The notes: generated by a model from the sequence alone, not told the origin. DNA of 64,000 nucleotides from Amycolatopsis alba DSM 44262 (GCF_000384215.1 NZ_KB913032.1:1-64000); one strand, 5' to 3'; counted from the stretch's first letter, positions 27,503 through 36,689 are shown. Numbers and translations are program-made.

Positions 27503-30373
27503 ATGACCACAGGCAATGACACCACCAACCTGGGCACCGTAGTGATCTGCACCGCGCTGGACGTGGAATACCAAGCCGTCCGCGACCACCTACACGGTTC
27601 CCTGAAAGAAAAAGAGGGACCCGGAGGCACACTCTACGAAATCGGCACCTTCCACACCGACCGTGGCAGCTGGACGGTCGCGCTCGCCCAATCCGGCGCC
27701 GGGAACACCCAAGCCGGAATCGAGATCGAGCGCGCGATCACCGTGTTCCACCCACGTTACGTGCTGTTCGTCGGGGTTGCCGGCGGCCGCAAAGACGTCG
27801 CCCTGGGTGATGTGGTCATCGCCGACTACATCTACGACTACGACACAGGCAAAGACACCGCCACTGGCCGCCTCCCCCGCATCAAAACCCATACGCCAGC
27901 CAATCGGCTTCTTCGGCGAGCTCAGAAGCTCGCTCGCGACCGCGAGTGGCAACACCGCATTCTTCCCCGCCAGCCGGAAACCCTGCCTGAGGCAATCGTG
28001 AAACCAATCGCCGCGGGCAGCACAGTCGTAGCCGACCACAACTCCGCCACCGCCCACTACCTCGACAGGCACTGCGGTGACGCCGCTGCCGTCGAAATGG
28101 AAGGCTTCGGTTTCCTCTATGGCGCCTACGCCAACGATGCCGTCGAAGCCCTCGTCGTTCGCGGTATCTCCGACCTGCTCTCCGGCAAAACCGAGACCGC
28201 TGACCAGCACTGGCAACCCACAGCCTCGCAGCACGCCGCCGCTTTCGCCTTCGAGCTCCTCGCCAACGTCATTCCACCCCCCTCGCCCCGCACTCCCCCG
28301 CAACAACTGCACGCCGCTCCGGCGAGGTTCGTTGGCCGCGAGTCGGAACTCACCGAACTCAACGCCCAGCTTGACGCCCGTACGGAAGACGGTGGAGCCG
28401 TCATGATCTCCTCACTCGCAGGTACGGGCGGCATCGGGAAGACATGGCTCGCGCTGCACTGGGCCCACCAGAACATCAACCGCTTCCCCGACGGGCAGCT
28501 TTTCGTAGATCTGCGCGGGTTCAGCCCTTTGGGAGAACCGATGACGTCCGGGGCGGCGGTACGTGGGTTCCTCGCTGCCCTGGGAGTTGCCCCTGACCGG
28601 ATCCCGCCGGATCTGGATGCCCAGGCCGCGTTGTATCGAAGCGAGGTTGCGGGCAAGCGAATGCTGGTCATGCTGGATAATGCCGCCACCACTGACCAGA
28701 TCACCCCTCTGCTACCCGGTAGTCCGACCTGCACTGTACTGATCACCGGACGACACAAACTCGCCTCCCTCATCGACCGGCATGGCGCCCGCCACCTCAC
28801 CCTCGGTGTTCTTACTCGAAAGGAGGCGCGCGCTCTGCTGGCTGAACGCGTCGGTGCTGACCGTGCCGCCAATGAGCCCGACGCTATCGACGAACTGGTC
28901 GACCTGTGTGGCAGGTATCCGCTGGCGCTGGCGATCGCCGCCCGCAACGCCTCAACCCGGCCAGGCATCCCGCTGGCCGAGGTCGCCGCAGAGCTGCGCG
29001 AGCTTGGCCTGGAGATGCTCGATCACGACACTGATCCCGCCGCGAGCCTCCCCGCCGTGCTGTCCTGGTCTTTGCGCTACCTGACTGACGAACAACGCAC
29101 AGTCTTCGCGCTACTGGGCATCGCCCCCGGCCCCGACACAACCCTGCCCGCCGTCGTCTCCCTTGTAAATCTGTCCTCGAGCCGCGCGCGTAAGTCACTC
29201 TCCGCGCTGGAGGAGGCGTGCCTAGTGGAGCGGCAAGCCTACGGCCGATACGCGATGCACGACCTGGTCCGTGAATACGCCACCACTATCGCCCATGCCC
29301 TTCCAGCGACCGTATGCGAGACGGCCCGAGCACGGGTGGTCGACTTCTACCTGCACACCGCCCACAACGCAGACCGCTTGCTGAACCCTCACCGTCATCT
29401 CATCAGCCTTGGACCATGCGCCCCTGGTTGCTCCCCCCAACCACTCCGTGATCCCGCAGCAGCGTTGGCTTGGATGGATCGCGAGCACGCATGCGTGTTG
29501 GCAATTAGGGAAATAGCCACCGCATCCGGCCGTTACGCGGCTGTATGGCAGTCGGCATGGGTTCTTGGCACCTTCCATGACCGCCGAGGACTACGACATG
29601 ACAATCTCGCCGTGTGGCGGACCGCGCTAGACGCAGCCCACTACCTTCCTGACCCCGCCACCCGTATCCGCATTCGGCGGCTCCTCGGCCATGCCTACGC
29701 CATCGTAGGGCGGCACGAAGACGCGATTGAACACCTGTCCCTGGCTCTCGCTCTGGCTGAACAACACAGTGTCTCTAACGAACAGGCTGATACGAACCGG
29801 ACACTCGCACGGGCCTGGGGAATGAATGGCAATGATCGCCGAGCCCTGGAACATGCCATAGTCGCTCTTCGCCTCTATCAGATACTCGAACGTCCAGCAG
29901 CGGAAGCACAGACACTAAACCTGATGGGCCACTTTGCTGCCAGGCTCGGCGACTACCACCAAGCTCGCGAGAGGTGTCAATCGGCGTTGATTCTCTTCCG
30001 CCTCCGCCGGAACTTGTATGGCGAGGCAAATGCCCTGGACAATCTCGGCTACATCGCCCGACAAACTGGGAGCAACAGTCGCGCCCTTGACCACTACCAG
30101 GAGGCCCTCGCGCTGCGCCGCGTCCTCGGTCACCTTCCGCAAGCCGCCGACAATCTGGACAGCATAGGACTTTCTCATGTCGCACTTGGCCAACTCGATC
30201 AAGCGCGTGCCGTCTGGCTAGAGGCGCTTGAACTGTACCGAGAACAAGGGCGTGACGATGCCGCCGCAAGCGTCCAACAACAACTCGACAACCTCGACGC
30301 TGGCAACCAACCCACTCCTCTGTCTGGCGGGCCTTCACGTGCGCGAGACCACAGAACGACTCGACTTCGATGA
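27503..30373 (+). CDS. nucleosidase (MTAN/PNP-like)-NB-ARC-TPR STAND protein
   Basis: About 956 residues from ATG 27503 (GGGAGG 5 bases upstream). Residues 10-235 are a PNP/UDP phosphorylase-type nucleosidase: VVICTALDVEYQAV, FVGVAGGRKDVALGDVVIA, VEMEGFGFLYGA, and VVRGISDLLSGK with the catalytic Asp. Then an NB-ARC NTPase with P-loop GTGGIGKTWLA (about 310), MLVMLDNA (Walker B-like) and TVLITGRHK, a winged-helix region, and C-terminal TPR units (ALDHYQEALALRRVLG, ARAVWLEALELYREQG). This effector-NTPase-repeat order is that of STAND immune sensors, also seen in fungal NLR-like proteins. Ligand binding to the TPRs is expected to oligomerise the NTPase and activate nucleoside or nucleotide cleavage. 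Confidence 0.85.
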   Translation: MTTGNDTTNLGTVVICTALDVEYQAVRDHLHGSLKEKEGPGGTLYEIGTFHTDRGSWTVALAQSGAGNTQAGIEIERAITVFHPRYVLFVGVAGGRKDVALGDVVIADYIYDYDTGKDTATGRLPRIKTHTPANRLLRRAQKLARDREWQHRILPRQPETLPEAIVKPIAAGSTVVADHNSATAHYLDRHCGDAAAVEMEGFGFLYGAYANDAVEALVVRGISDLLSGKTETADQHWQPTASQHAAAFAFELLANVIPPPSPRTPPQQLHAAPARFVGRESELTELNAQLDARTEDGGAVMISSLAGTGGIGKTWLALHWAHQNINRFPDGQLFVDLRGFSPLGEPMTSGAAVRGFLAALGVAPDRIPPDLDAQAALYRSEVAGKRMLVMLDNAATTDQITPLLPGSPTCTVLITGRHKLASLIDRHGARHLTLGVLTRKEARALLAERVGADRAANEPDAIDELVDLCGRYPLALAIAARNASTRPGIPLAEVAAELRELGLEMLDHDTDPAASLPAVLSWSLRYLTDEQRTVFALLGIAPGPDTTLPAVVSLVNLSSSRARKSLSALEEACLVERQAYGRYAMHDLVREYATTIAHALPATVCETARARVVDFYLHTAHNADRLLNPHRHLISLGPCAPGCSPQPLRDPAAALAWMDREHACVLAIREIATASGRYAAVWQSAWVLGTFHDRRGLRHDNLAVWRTALDAAHYLPDPATRIRIRRLLGHAYAIVGRHEDAIEHLSLALALAEQHSVSNEQADTNRTLARAWGMNGNDRRALEHAIVALRLYQILERPAAEAQTLNLMGHFAARLGDYHQARERCQSALILFRLRRNLYGEANALDNLGYIARQTGSNSRALDHYQEALALRRVLGHLPQAADNLDSIGLSHVALGQLDQARAVWLEALELYREQGRDDAAASVQQQLDNLDAGNQPTPLSGGPSRARDHRTTRLR

Positions 30374-30390
30374 AAGCCGCCGTCCGTGCT

Positions 30391-30556
30391 TAGTGGTTGC
30401 CATCGGAAGTCCTTCGGGGTATTCGGCGGATCCAGGTTTCCGTTGGGCGTGCGGCCTCGAGGTCCTCGTACCGGGTCTACTCGGCCTCGCGGCCGTGCAT
30501 CCAGCGGGAAGCTGAGCCGTCGAGACCCCCAAAGGACTTCTGATGGCAACCGCTTA
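30391..30556. terminator. very large imperfect hairpin between convergent genes
   Basis: Positions 30395-30419 (GGTTGCCATC then GAAGTCCTT) pair with 30527-30551 with two mismatches. Weaker pairing continues inward for most of the 166-base interval. It fills the gap between the STAND gene and the DUF2637-fragment stop. It may end transcripts from both sides, but it is far longer than a normal terminator. Confidence 0.6.
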
Positions 30557-30799
30557 GGAAGCAGACTCCGCTGCGACTTGCGACGGCTCGCGCCATTCCG
30601 CGCGAACGACACGAGTCAGGACTCGGGAGCGCTCAGCTCCAACGCCCAGGGCTTTACGAAGCGCCTCGGCCGAGATCGGCCGCTGGCGCAGCTCCCGATG
30701 CCGAGCATCCATCTCCCTGGCTCGCTCAACCAAGTCGTCGTCAAGTCCGGCCAGGTTCCAGCCTGATGCCTCCGATGAGACCTCCCGCACCGCGGTCAT
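30554..30799 (-). CDS. C-terminal HTH half of a split DUF2637-type protein
   Basis: 81 residues, start ATG overlapping the upstream frame's stop by ATGA. The sequence RPISAEALRKALGVGAERSRVLTRVVRAEW is the helix-turn-helix tail normally fused to the C-terminus of actinobacterial DUF2637 membrane proteins. Either a frameshift split one gene into two, or the halves are made separately by coupled translation. Confidence 0.6.
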   Translation of the reverse strand: MTAVREVSSEASGWNLAGLDDDLVERAREMDARHRELRQRPISAEALRKALGVGAERSRVLTRVVRAEWREPSQVAAESAS

Positions 30800-31212
30800 C
30801 GGTGCAATAACAGCAGGAGCTGCGTGCCCTCCCGAAGGTCAGCGAGCGCCTGAAGCAAGCCCGGGCCGACCTCAGAACAACCGATCAGTAGCAACGGCCC
30901 CACCGCATCGAATAGGGCCTTACCGATCTCTCCAGCAATCAGGGGCTCGGCCACGTTCAACGCCAGCGTCACTGCGCTCGCGAGAACGAGGAGCCGCCGC
31001 GCTGAGCGCTGAACCGCAGGGGCTGTTCCATGCGCCGAGAGGCGGCGGATGGCCACCAGTAACGCCACGACCGTCAGATCCACCGCGGGCGCGACCAAGG
31101 GCGCGACCCACACCGGGACACCGAGTCGGAGAGCTAGCGCGAAGACATTACCGAACCCGAAGAGGAACGTCAGCCCGACCACGATCCCCACCATCGTGCT
31201 CACCGCCGACAC
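30796..31212 (-). CDS. DUF2637-type membrane protein, N-terminal half
   Basis: 138 residues with about four membrane helices (MVGIVVGLTFLFGFGNVFAL, APLVAPAVDLTVVALLVAI, LLVLASAVTLALNVAEPL, DAVGPLLLIGCSEVGPGLL). The APLVAPAVDLTVVALL segment is typical of DUF2637 proteins of actinomycete integrative/conjugative elements. The normal HTH tail is in the overlapping downstream frame. It probably belongs to a decayed element; phased repeats lie just upstream of the start. Confidence 0.65.
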   Translation of the reverse strand: MSAVSTMVGIVVGLTFLFGFGNVFALALRLGVPVWVAPLVAPAVDLTVVALLVAIRRLSAHGTAPAVQRSARRLLVLASAVTLALNVAEPLIAGEIGKALFDAVGPLLLIGCSEVGPGLLQALADLREGTQLLLLLHR

Positions 31213-31343
31213 AACCCAGATCGCTCCGATCCCACACCGTCATCGTCCACACCACCCGACAACGCAGGCATCCAAGACGGCTGGACCAAGCGACAGAACC
31301 CGGCATCCGCGAGCCCGAGACGAGCCCGAGAGGTTCGAAACAG

Positions 31344-31432
31344 TCCGACACCAGGCGACATACCCCGACACCTCGGACATGCTGCGACCAGACGAAAAGG
31401 TCTTGTCCGACATCATTCGACACCATCCGACA
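31344..31432. repeat. two triplets of 10-bp-phased CGACA heptamers
   Basis: TCCGACA at 31344, GGCGACA at 31354 and CCCGACA at 31364 form one triplet. TCCGACA at 31406, TTCGACA at 31416 and TCCGACA at 31426 form a second, 62 bases after the first. Spacing of exactly 10 bases places all copies on one face of the helix. The array lies 130-220 bases upstream of the DUF2637 start and could be an operator or an iteron of the old element. Confidence 0.5.
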
Positions 31433-31548
31433 TAGAAAGCAGCTCACTCTTAACCAGCTGGTTGCCGACAGCCGATTCGCAGACTGAGGGACTACCTCAA
31501 ATCGAAGATCATGGTCGTCCATCCTCATGTCTTTCAGCCACCCTGAAC

Positions 31549-32015
31549 TCTCACACCAATTTTCCTGGAGCAGCTCTGGAGCACCGCGTCGATCACAGCT
31601 ACACCCAACGACGCCGAACCGCATCGAACAGCCCACAGCTACTCCAGCCAACCAGCGGGTTCTCGATAACCGCAGGTCAGCGCCCTGTCCGGACCTGACT
31701 GGCAGTGAGGGGGTCAACGATGCTGTTCTCGCAGTTCAGAAGGCTTCCACTGGAGTGACTACAAGAGCGGCACACTGAACGCTGCCACAGCCAGGATCTT
31801 CACCGCACCTCGCGTACCCCGCTGGCGACCCCACGTCCGGTTGAGCCACCCGGACGCCGGTATCGCCGCACAAGCGGCACATCAGGGTGACCACTGGGCG
31901 GGCGTCAAAATCGACATTAAATCGCACCTAGACCCCAGACACGAAGAAGCCCAGGCCACCTGACCTGGGCTTGTACTCCCCCGCTTGGACTCGAACCAAG
32001 AACCCTACGGTTGAC
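31549..32015 (+). repeat. left copy of a diverged direct repeat flanking the biosynthetic island
   Basis: About 470 bases alignable by eye to 50699-51206 in the same orientation. Shared blocks include CTCTCACACCAAT at the start, ACCAGCGGGTTCTCGATAAC, AGCGGCACATCAGGG, GGCGTCAAAATCGACA and TAAATCGC. The repeat ends in ACTCCCCCGCTTGGACTCG and AAGAACCCTACGGTTGAC. Reversed, this reads like the T-arm and 3' acceptor of a tRNA, a common integrase attachment site. The 336 bases before it (31213-31548) hold no gene apart from the phased repeats. Confidence 0.75.
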
Positions 32016-32128
32016 AGCTTGAACACCAGCAGTCGCCCCGCGCAGCCTTCCAATTTGGAGGCGGCGCTTCTGGCAGTTCGGGGCCGGTTTTCCCTGCGCG
32101 GTTCCGGCACTGCCACGTTAGTGCTTTG

Positions 32129-32400
32129 TTAGTCGCGCCGGGTGGCGTGCAGTTGCGCGAAGGGCTCTCGGAGGTTGTGGTCGGCGATCTGATCGTCGTC
32201 GACATAGAGGCCGCGGAAGATCGCCTGGTTGAGCATGCGGCATTGCTGTTCGCCGCATGCGGCGGTAGAGCTCTTGGGGGTTCTCCAGCAACGCGAGCGC
32301 GGCTTCGATGAGTCGGGCACTGTCGGAGAGGTTCTCGGGCGTGGTGGTGAGGCGTTCGGTCAGACGTCGTCGGCGGCGGGCGCCTCGCCCCGGATTTCCT
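32129..32400 (-). pseudogene. fossil C-terminus of a large serine integrase
   Basis: One minus-strand frame gives RLTERLTTTPENLSDSARLI then ALALLENPQELYRR. A neighbouring frame continues MLNQAIFRGLYVDDDQIAD and LREPFAQLHATRRD to the stop at 32129. This order and the closing NQAxF...YVDDD...EPF block are typical of the C-terminal end of large serine recombinases. The catalytic and zinc-ribbon parts are absent. No gene is supported between 32401 and 32710. Confidence 0.6.
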
Positions 32401-32710
32401 TCAGCCTATCTGTGTCGCTCAGCGCGCGTCGACACGAGCGACGACGGCGAGACCCAGATCGGGCAGCAACCCTTCGGACCCGGAAGTCGAAGCAGTCGCC
32501 TGAGCTGCGGGAACGTGCTGTTGCGTCGCTGTTTGAGCAGGCCGGGCTCTGTACGAGCTAGGCGACCTGACCAGTCTGGTCGCCTAGCCCCAGTTAACGA
32601 GTCTCTGCCGAACCCGAGGCGTGCCTGGCGTCAATCGCACCAGCGTATACAGGATTGCCCGATCCGCCCACGACGGACACGGCCTACCACCTGCCGCACA
32701 CGGGCGCAGG

Positions 32711-33214
32711 CTATCCGCAAGCACCACCGAAGGCGAAGGAGGCGAGATTCCGCGAATCATGCCGCTCGTACCAGTTGAGATCGGCCTGTCCGATCTTGGT
32801 GGTGATCGGAAGGAGTGTCTGGATGTCGTGCGTTCCCCCCGCAGGGTCGCGGCCCCAGGAGTACTCGACGGTCAGGTGAGGTGGGTAGGGAGTCACGGGA
32901 AGGCCGGGCAGAGATGCGATCAGGCGTTCCAGCGGTTCCAGCGGTTCGGGGGTGAGATACGTGCCACCCTCGGGCGTCAGCTGGGGAGTTGGCCGGAAGG
33001 TAAGAGAAATCGGCGATATCCGAGCGAAGTGGCTTGTCAGGACATCGAGCAGGGCGGGATTGAGGGAGTCCTCCTGGATGGCGTCACTCAGGCTGACGTG
33101 AGCATGAGTGACGTTCGGGCCTGAGAACATCAGTGAGGGCAAGGCACGCTGCATTCGAGGGCGAATCAGCGGTTCTAAAGCTGGGACTGGGATGACGAGG
33201 GCGGCGTGTCCCAA
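32711..33214 (-). CDS. 2H phosphoesterase / 2'-5' RNA ligase-like protein
   Basis: About 167 residues. TTG 33214 is preferred because GGAGGA lies 6 bases upstream; the start overlaps the end of the MFS gene by 40 bases. The two half-motifs of the 2H fold are present: HAHVSLSD and PPHLTVEY, each HxS/T within a beta-strand, so a cyclic-phosphodiester or RNA-end activity is likely. It closes a two-gene operon with the exporter. In a biosynthetic cluster it could process a cyclic phosphate intermediate or provide resistance; neither is shown. Confidence 0.65.
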   Translation of the reverse strand: MGHAALVIPVPALEPLIRPRMQRALPSLMFSGPNVTHAHVSLSDAIQEDSLNPALLDVLTSHFARISPISLTFRPTPQLTPEGGTYLTPEPLEPLERLIASLPGLPVTPYPPHLTVEYSWGRDPAGGTHDIQTLLPITTKIGQADLNWYERHDSRNLASFAFGGACG

Positions 33215-34479
33215 GACTGTTCCTCCGCTGCGGTAAAGGCTTTCACTGACAGGGTGCGCCACACGATGATCGCGGCGATAGCTTGCAGAGCGGCGGCCAA
33301 CAACCATACCGCGCGAAGGTTCCAGGCCGCAGCGATGAGCCCGCCGGTGAGAGCACCCAAAGGAGTAAGGCCCCATGCCAAGGCTCGGTGACTGGTCAAG
33401 ACCCTGCCCAAAATCCTCGGCGGGGTAAGACGCTGCCTACTGGCTTGAGAGCAGACATTCCAGACGAGAGTGGTGCCCGCCGAGGCGGCAAGCAGAACGC
33501 CGATCAGTAGGGGCCACGGTGGCGCTGTGGCTATGCAGAGCGGAATGACAGCCGTGATGGTTTGCGCGGCCCGCATGGCATTGGGGATGCCGAACCGAGT
33601 CACTATCCGGTCCACGACGAACGACGAAGCGAGCCATCCCACGGCCAGGCAAGCCAGCATGAGACCGTAGCCCAACGGTCCCAAAGAGAGGATTTCGGTG
33701 ATGTATAGGACGAGAACAGCACTCGTCCCACTGGCGGCGAACGAGCCCAGAGCAACCGTAACCGTGATGGAACGCAGCACAGGCGTGGACACGAGGGCGC
33801 GCAATCCTTCGGAGATCTCCCGCAAAGGACGGCCGCCGGTCGTACCGATAACGGCCGCCGGGATCGTCTTGGCCAAGGCGATACCAGCGAGTGCACCGAC
33901 GCACGCGGCCCACGCGGGCAGGCCCGCGGCTAGAGCAAGCAGCAAGCCGGTCAGCGGCGGAACCATGAACTGGACCGCGCCTTGGCCGATCACCTGTAGG
34001 CGGGTGTTGGCGGCAATGAATCGTTCCGGCGGCAGCAATTCGGGGACCAGCGCCCCGGTGGCCCCGTCGCCGAGGACCTGTGAAGACGCGACGACGAACG
34101 ACACCACCAGCAGCAACGGGATCGTCAACCAGGAGCCCGCTGCAGCGAGACCCAAGATCAAAGCCGCGCCGACTTGCAGCGTACACGCCAGTATCAGAAC
34201 CGTGGTGCGGCGGACACGGTCGATCAACAGGCCGGCGAACAACGACAACAGGAGCCAAGGCGCTTTCGCCGCAGCGTTCACCAGGGAAACCGCGCGCGGG
34301 TCGGTCGTCAATGATACAGCTAGCAGCGGCAATGCGGCCAAAAGAAGGCCTTCGCTCGTCGCCATCGCGAGAACGGTGGCTTGAAGACGAATCCAGCGGC
34401 TCCGGTTTGAGTCCGGACTTGCTTTGCCCGCAACACTTTTCAGCACCCCAGAATCCCCCCCATGGTGTTGCTTGACCAC
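33175..34479 (-). CDS. MFS transporter, putative exporter
   Basis: 434 residues from GTG 34479; GTG 34446 is an alternative that would leave more room for a divergent promoter. About 12 hydrophobic helices are visible, with the cytoplasmic loop LIDRVRRTTVLI after helix 2 (variant of the MFS DRxxRR motif) and a charged central loop (GGRPLREISEGLRAL). This is the enterobactin-exporter/macrolide-efflux style of MFS. It is divergent from the nucleotidyltransferase gene only 25 bases away. Likely exports the cluster product. Confidence 0.8.
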   Translation of the reverse strand: MVKQHHGGDSGVLKSVAGKASPDSNRSRWIRLQATVLAMATSEGLLLAALPLLAVSLTTDPRAVSLVNAAAKAPWLLLSLFAGLLIDRVRRTTVLILACTLQVGAALILGLAAAGSWLTIPLLLVVSFVVASSQVLGDGATGALVPELLPPERFIAANTRLQVIGQGAVQFMVPPLTGLLLALAAGLPAWAACVGALAGIALAKTIPAAVIGTTGGRPLREISEGLRALVSTPVLRSITVTVALGSFAASGTSAVLVLYITEILSLGPLGYGLMLACLAVGWLASSFVVDRIVTRFGIPNAMRAAQTITAVIPLCIATAPPWPLLIGVLLAASAGTTLVWNVCSQASRQRLTPPRILGRVLTSHRALAWGLTPLGALTGGLIAAAWNLRAVWLLAAALQAIAAIIVWRTLSVKAFTAAEEQSWDTPPSSSQSQL

Positions 34480-34504
34480 CTGGGATCTTACAGAAAGTCA
34501 CACT

Positions 34505-35326
34505 ATGACACAAACGCGTGAAATTCCCCAGCAAGCGGGAAGGGCTTGCGTGGCACTGGTAACGTACGGTGTCGTGTTCACAACAGTCGAGCGAGACCGT
34601 GTCCGTGACGAGTTGGTGGCGGCGGCGAAGGCCGAACCAAGGATTACAGCGGCGGGATTCGCCGGATCAAGCGCACACGGCAAAGAAGACCGCTGGTCGG
34701 ACATCGACTTGGCGCTGCGATTGGCTCCCGACGTCGACTACGACGAATTCGTCGCACACTGGACCGACTTGCTCTACCAGAAGTACAACGCGGTCACCCA
34801 CCTGGATGTGCAGGCGGGAAACACGCTGTTCAGGGTGTTCTTGCTGCCGGGCACTCTCCAAGTCGATATCGCGTTCTGGCACGACGAAGACTTCGGCGCG
34901 ACCGGGCCGAAGTTCGAGGTACTTTTCGGCGAAGCGAATGACGTCGAGAAGACGAAGACGCCCTTGGCGAGGGACCTCATCGGTTGGGCTTGGCTCTACG
35001 CGCTGCATGCCAGGTCAAGCATCGCCAGGCGGCGAGTCCGGCAGGCGGAGTACATGATCAGCGGAATGCGCGACGAGATTTTCAATCTCGCTTGCCTGCG
35101 CCACGATGTGCCTGCCACACAAGGCCGGGGCATTGACGATCTCCCCTCCGAGATGGCCGACCCGATCATGGAAGCGCTGGTGCGCTCACTGGACCCCGCC
35201 GAACTGACCCAGGCGTTCACCGCCGCATGCGAGGCTTTGCTGGCCGAGGCCGAGCACGTCGATCCGGAATACGCCGAGCGGCTCGCACCCTCACTCCGCG
35301 AGTTGGCCGCCAGCGCAAACCCGTGA
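34505..35326 (+). CDS. nucleotidyltransferase, KNTase/MNT-like
   Basis: 273 residues from ATG 34505. The nucleotidyltransferase signature is complete: GSSAHGKEDRWSDIDLALRL, the G-S...D-x-D metal site, with a third acidic residue in LQVDIAFW. The remainder is helical, like aminoglycoside adenylyltransferases. The stop overlaps the GMC start by GTGA. It may transfer a nucleotide to the pathway product (self-resistance or a protecting step) or to a biosynthetic intermediate oxidised by the GMC enzyme. Confidence 0.75.
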   Translation: MTQTREIPQQAGRACVALVTYGVVFTTVERDRVRDELVAAAKAEPRITAAGFAGSSAHGKEDRWSDIDLALRLAPDVDYDEFVAHWTDLLYQKYNAVTHLDVQAGNTLFRVFLLPGTLQVDIAFWHDEDFGATGPKFEVLFGEANDVEKTKTPLARDLIGWAWLYALHARSSIARRRVRQAEYMISGMRDEIFNLACLRHDVPATQGRGIDDLPSEMADPIMEALVRSLDPAELTQAFTAACEALLAEAEHVDPEYAERLAPSLRELAASANP

Positions 35327-36624
35327 CCGACGCGGACGTCGCGATCGTAGGTTTCGGGATCATCGGCGCGGTTCTCGCGCGCTGTCTGGCCGATCGGGGT
35401 GCTGCCGTGGTCGTTCTCGACGCCGGCTCTCCGATGACCAGCCGCGCAGGCTCGCATCTGCGCAACCTTCCGATTTCCCCGGCGGATCCAGGCTACCTCA
35501 ACGACCTCGTCAGCGTTCATCTGCGAAGAGCCACCGTCGGTTCTGCACCGACGTCGGCCATGGCGGCCGCGAGGACGACAAACCTGCTGGGCGGCATGGG
35601 CGTCCTCTGGAATTGCGTAGTCCCGCGCCTGGTCACCCAAGAACGGTGGCCAGGCATCGCCGACGGCGAATGGGACCGTCTGCATCGTCGAGCCGAAGAC
35701 CTGCTGCGGGTCGCCCCGAGCCCGACCGGCCAACGGCAAAGCTCGGTGATCTCGGCTCTTGGAGGAGCCGAGCCCGCACCGATCGCCTTCGACGGTCTAC
35801 AGTGGACCGGGCCGGCCGAAATCGCCCCCGACGTAGAGGTCGTACCCCATCGCGCGGTCCGCAAGCTGATCCGCCGGGGCGACCGTGTCATCGCAGCCGA
35901 GACCGTCGACATCGCCACAAGCAAGCCGCACACGGTCACCGCGGACAACTTCGTCATAGCGGCAGGAGGACTGCGCACCCCTGCATTGCTGTGGACATCC
36001 GGAATCGGGAGGGGCCTGCCCGTCGGCCATTACCTCACCGACCATCCTCTTTCGTACGCCCAAGTCATGCTCGACGACTTCCCCGCCGGCGACCCCGATC
36101 CGGTCGCGATCGTCCCGATGAGCGACGACCATCCGTTTCACGGCGTGCTACTCACCGATTCCCACGGCTCGCCTCTGCTCGAGGGGATCGACGAACGCAG
36201 GGTTCTTTCCCTGTACTGGTACACCGCGACAGAGCAACGACGGGACAACCGGCTCGTATTCACCGAAGCACCGACCGATCTTTTCGGACTGCCCCGGCCC
36301 ACGTTCGAGTACACCTTCACCGCGCACGACGAGGCAAAGCGTGCGGACACTCTGGCCGCTGTCACGGCTGCCGGCAAGCAGATCGGCGCTTTCGTCCCGA
36401 CCGGCAAACCCCGGAGGCTCACCGCGGGCAACTCGATGCACGTCATGGGTACCACCCGGATCGGTACCGATGGAATCGACAGTGTCACCGACGGCTACGG
36501 CCTGGTATGGGGAATGGAAAACCTCTATCTCGGAGGCACTGGGCTCATCCCGACGGCCACCGCCACCAACCCGACCCTGGCCGCAGCAGCCATCGCCGTA
36601 CGGACGGCCGAACATCTCGGCTGA
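35323..36624 (+). CDS. GMC-family FAD-dependent oxidoreductase of the biosynthetic cluster
   Basis: 433 residues from GTG 35323. FAD fold VAIVGFGIIGAVLARCLAD with VVLDAG, mid-block GGMGVLWNCVVPR, catalytic-His block SMHVMGTTRIG, and C-terminal GGTGLIPTATATNPTLAAAA. Paralogous to the enzyme at 9796 (shared GGMGVLW and WTGP blocks) but about 80 residues shorter. Such enzymes oxidise sugar or nucleoside alcohols. Translation is coupled to the nucleotidyltransferase, and a bidirectional hairpin follows before the minus-strand NRPS operon. Confidence 0.8.
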   Translation: MTDADVAIVGFGIIGAVLARCLADRGAAVVVLDAGSPMTSRAGSHLRNLPISPADPGYLNDLVSVHLRRATVGSAPTSAMAAARTTNLLGGMGVLWNCVVPRLVTQERWPGIADGEWDRLHRRAEDLLRVAPSPTGQRQSSVISALGGAEPAPIAFDGLQWTGPAEIAPDVEVVPHRAVRKLIRRGDRVIAAETVDIATSKPHTVTADNFVIAAGGLRTPALLWTSGIGRGLPVGHYLTDHPLSYAQVMLDDFPAGDPDPVAIVPMSDDHPFHGVLLTDSHGSPLLEGIDERRVLSLYWYTATEQRRDNRLVFTEAPTDLFGLPRPTFEYTFTAHDEAKRADTLAAVTAAGKQIGAFVPTGKPRRLTAGNSMHVMGTTRIGTDGIDSVTDGYGLVWGMENLYLGGTGLIPTATATNPTLAAAAIAVRTAEHLG

Positions 36625-36632
36625 ACAGATCA

Positions 36633-36689
36633 GGCATCTTGTGACCGCCCGTCCCAAACCGGTGGTCCGGTCGGGCGGGCCAAGATGCC
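36633..36689. terminator. bidirectional hairpin between the GMC and carrier-protein genes
   Basis: GGCATCTTG (36633-36641) pairs with CAAGATGCC (36681-36689), and inside it CCGCCCG (36645-36651) pairs with CGGGCGG (36672-36678). It fills the 66-base gap between convergent stops. Confidence 0.8.

Noticed and set aside
31970..32050. A functional tRNA on the minus strand at the end of the left repeat
   Set aside because: Only a T-arm and acceptor-like 3' end can be formed; no proper D-arm or 5' acceptor strand pairs with it, so it is better read as an attachment-site remnant.
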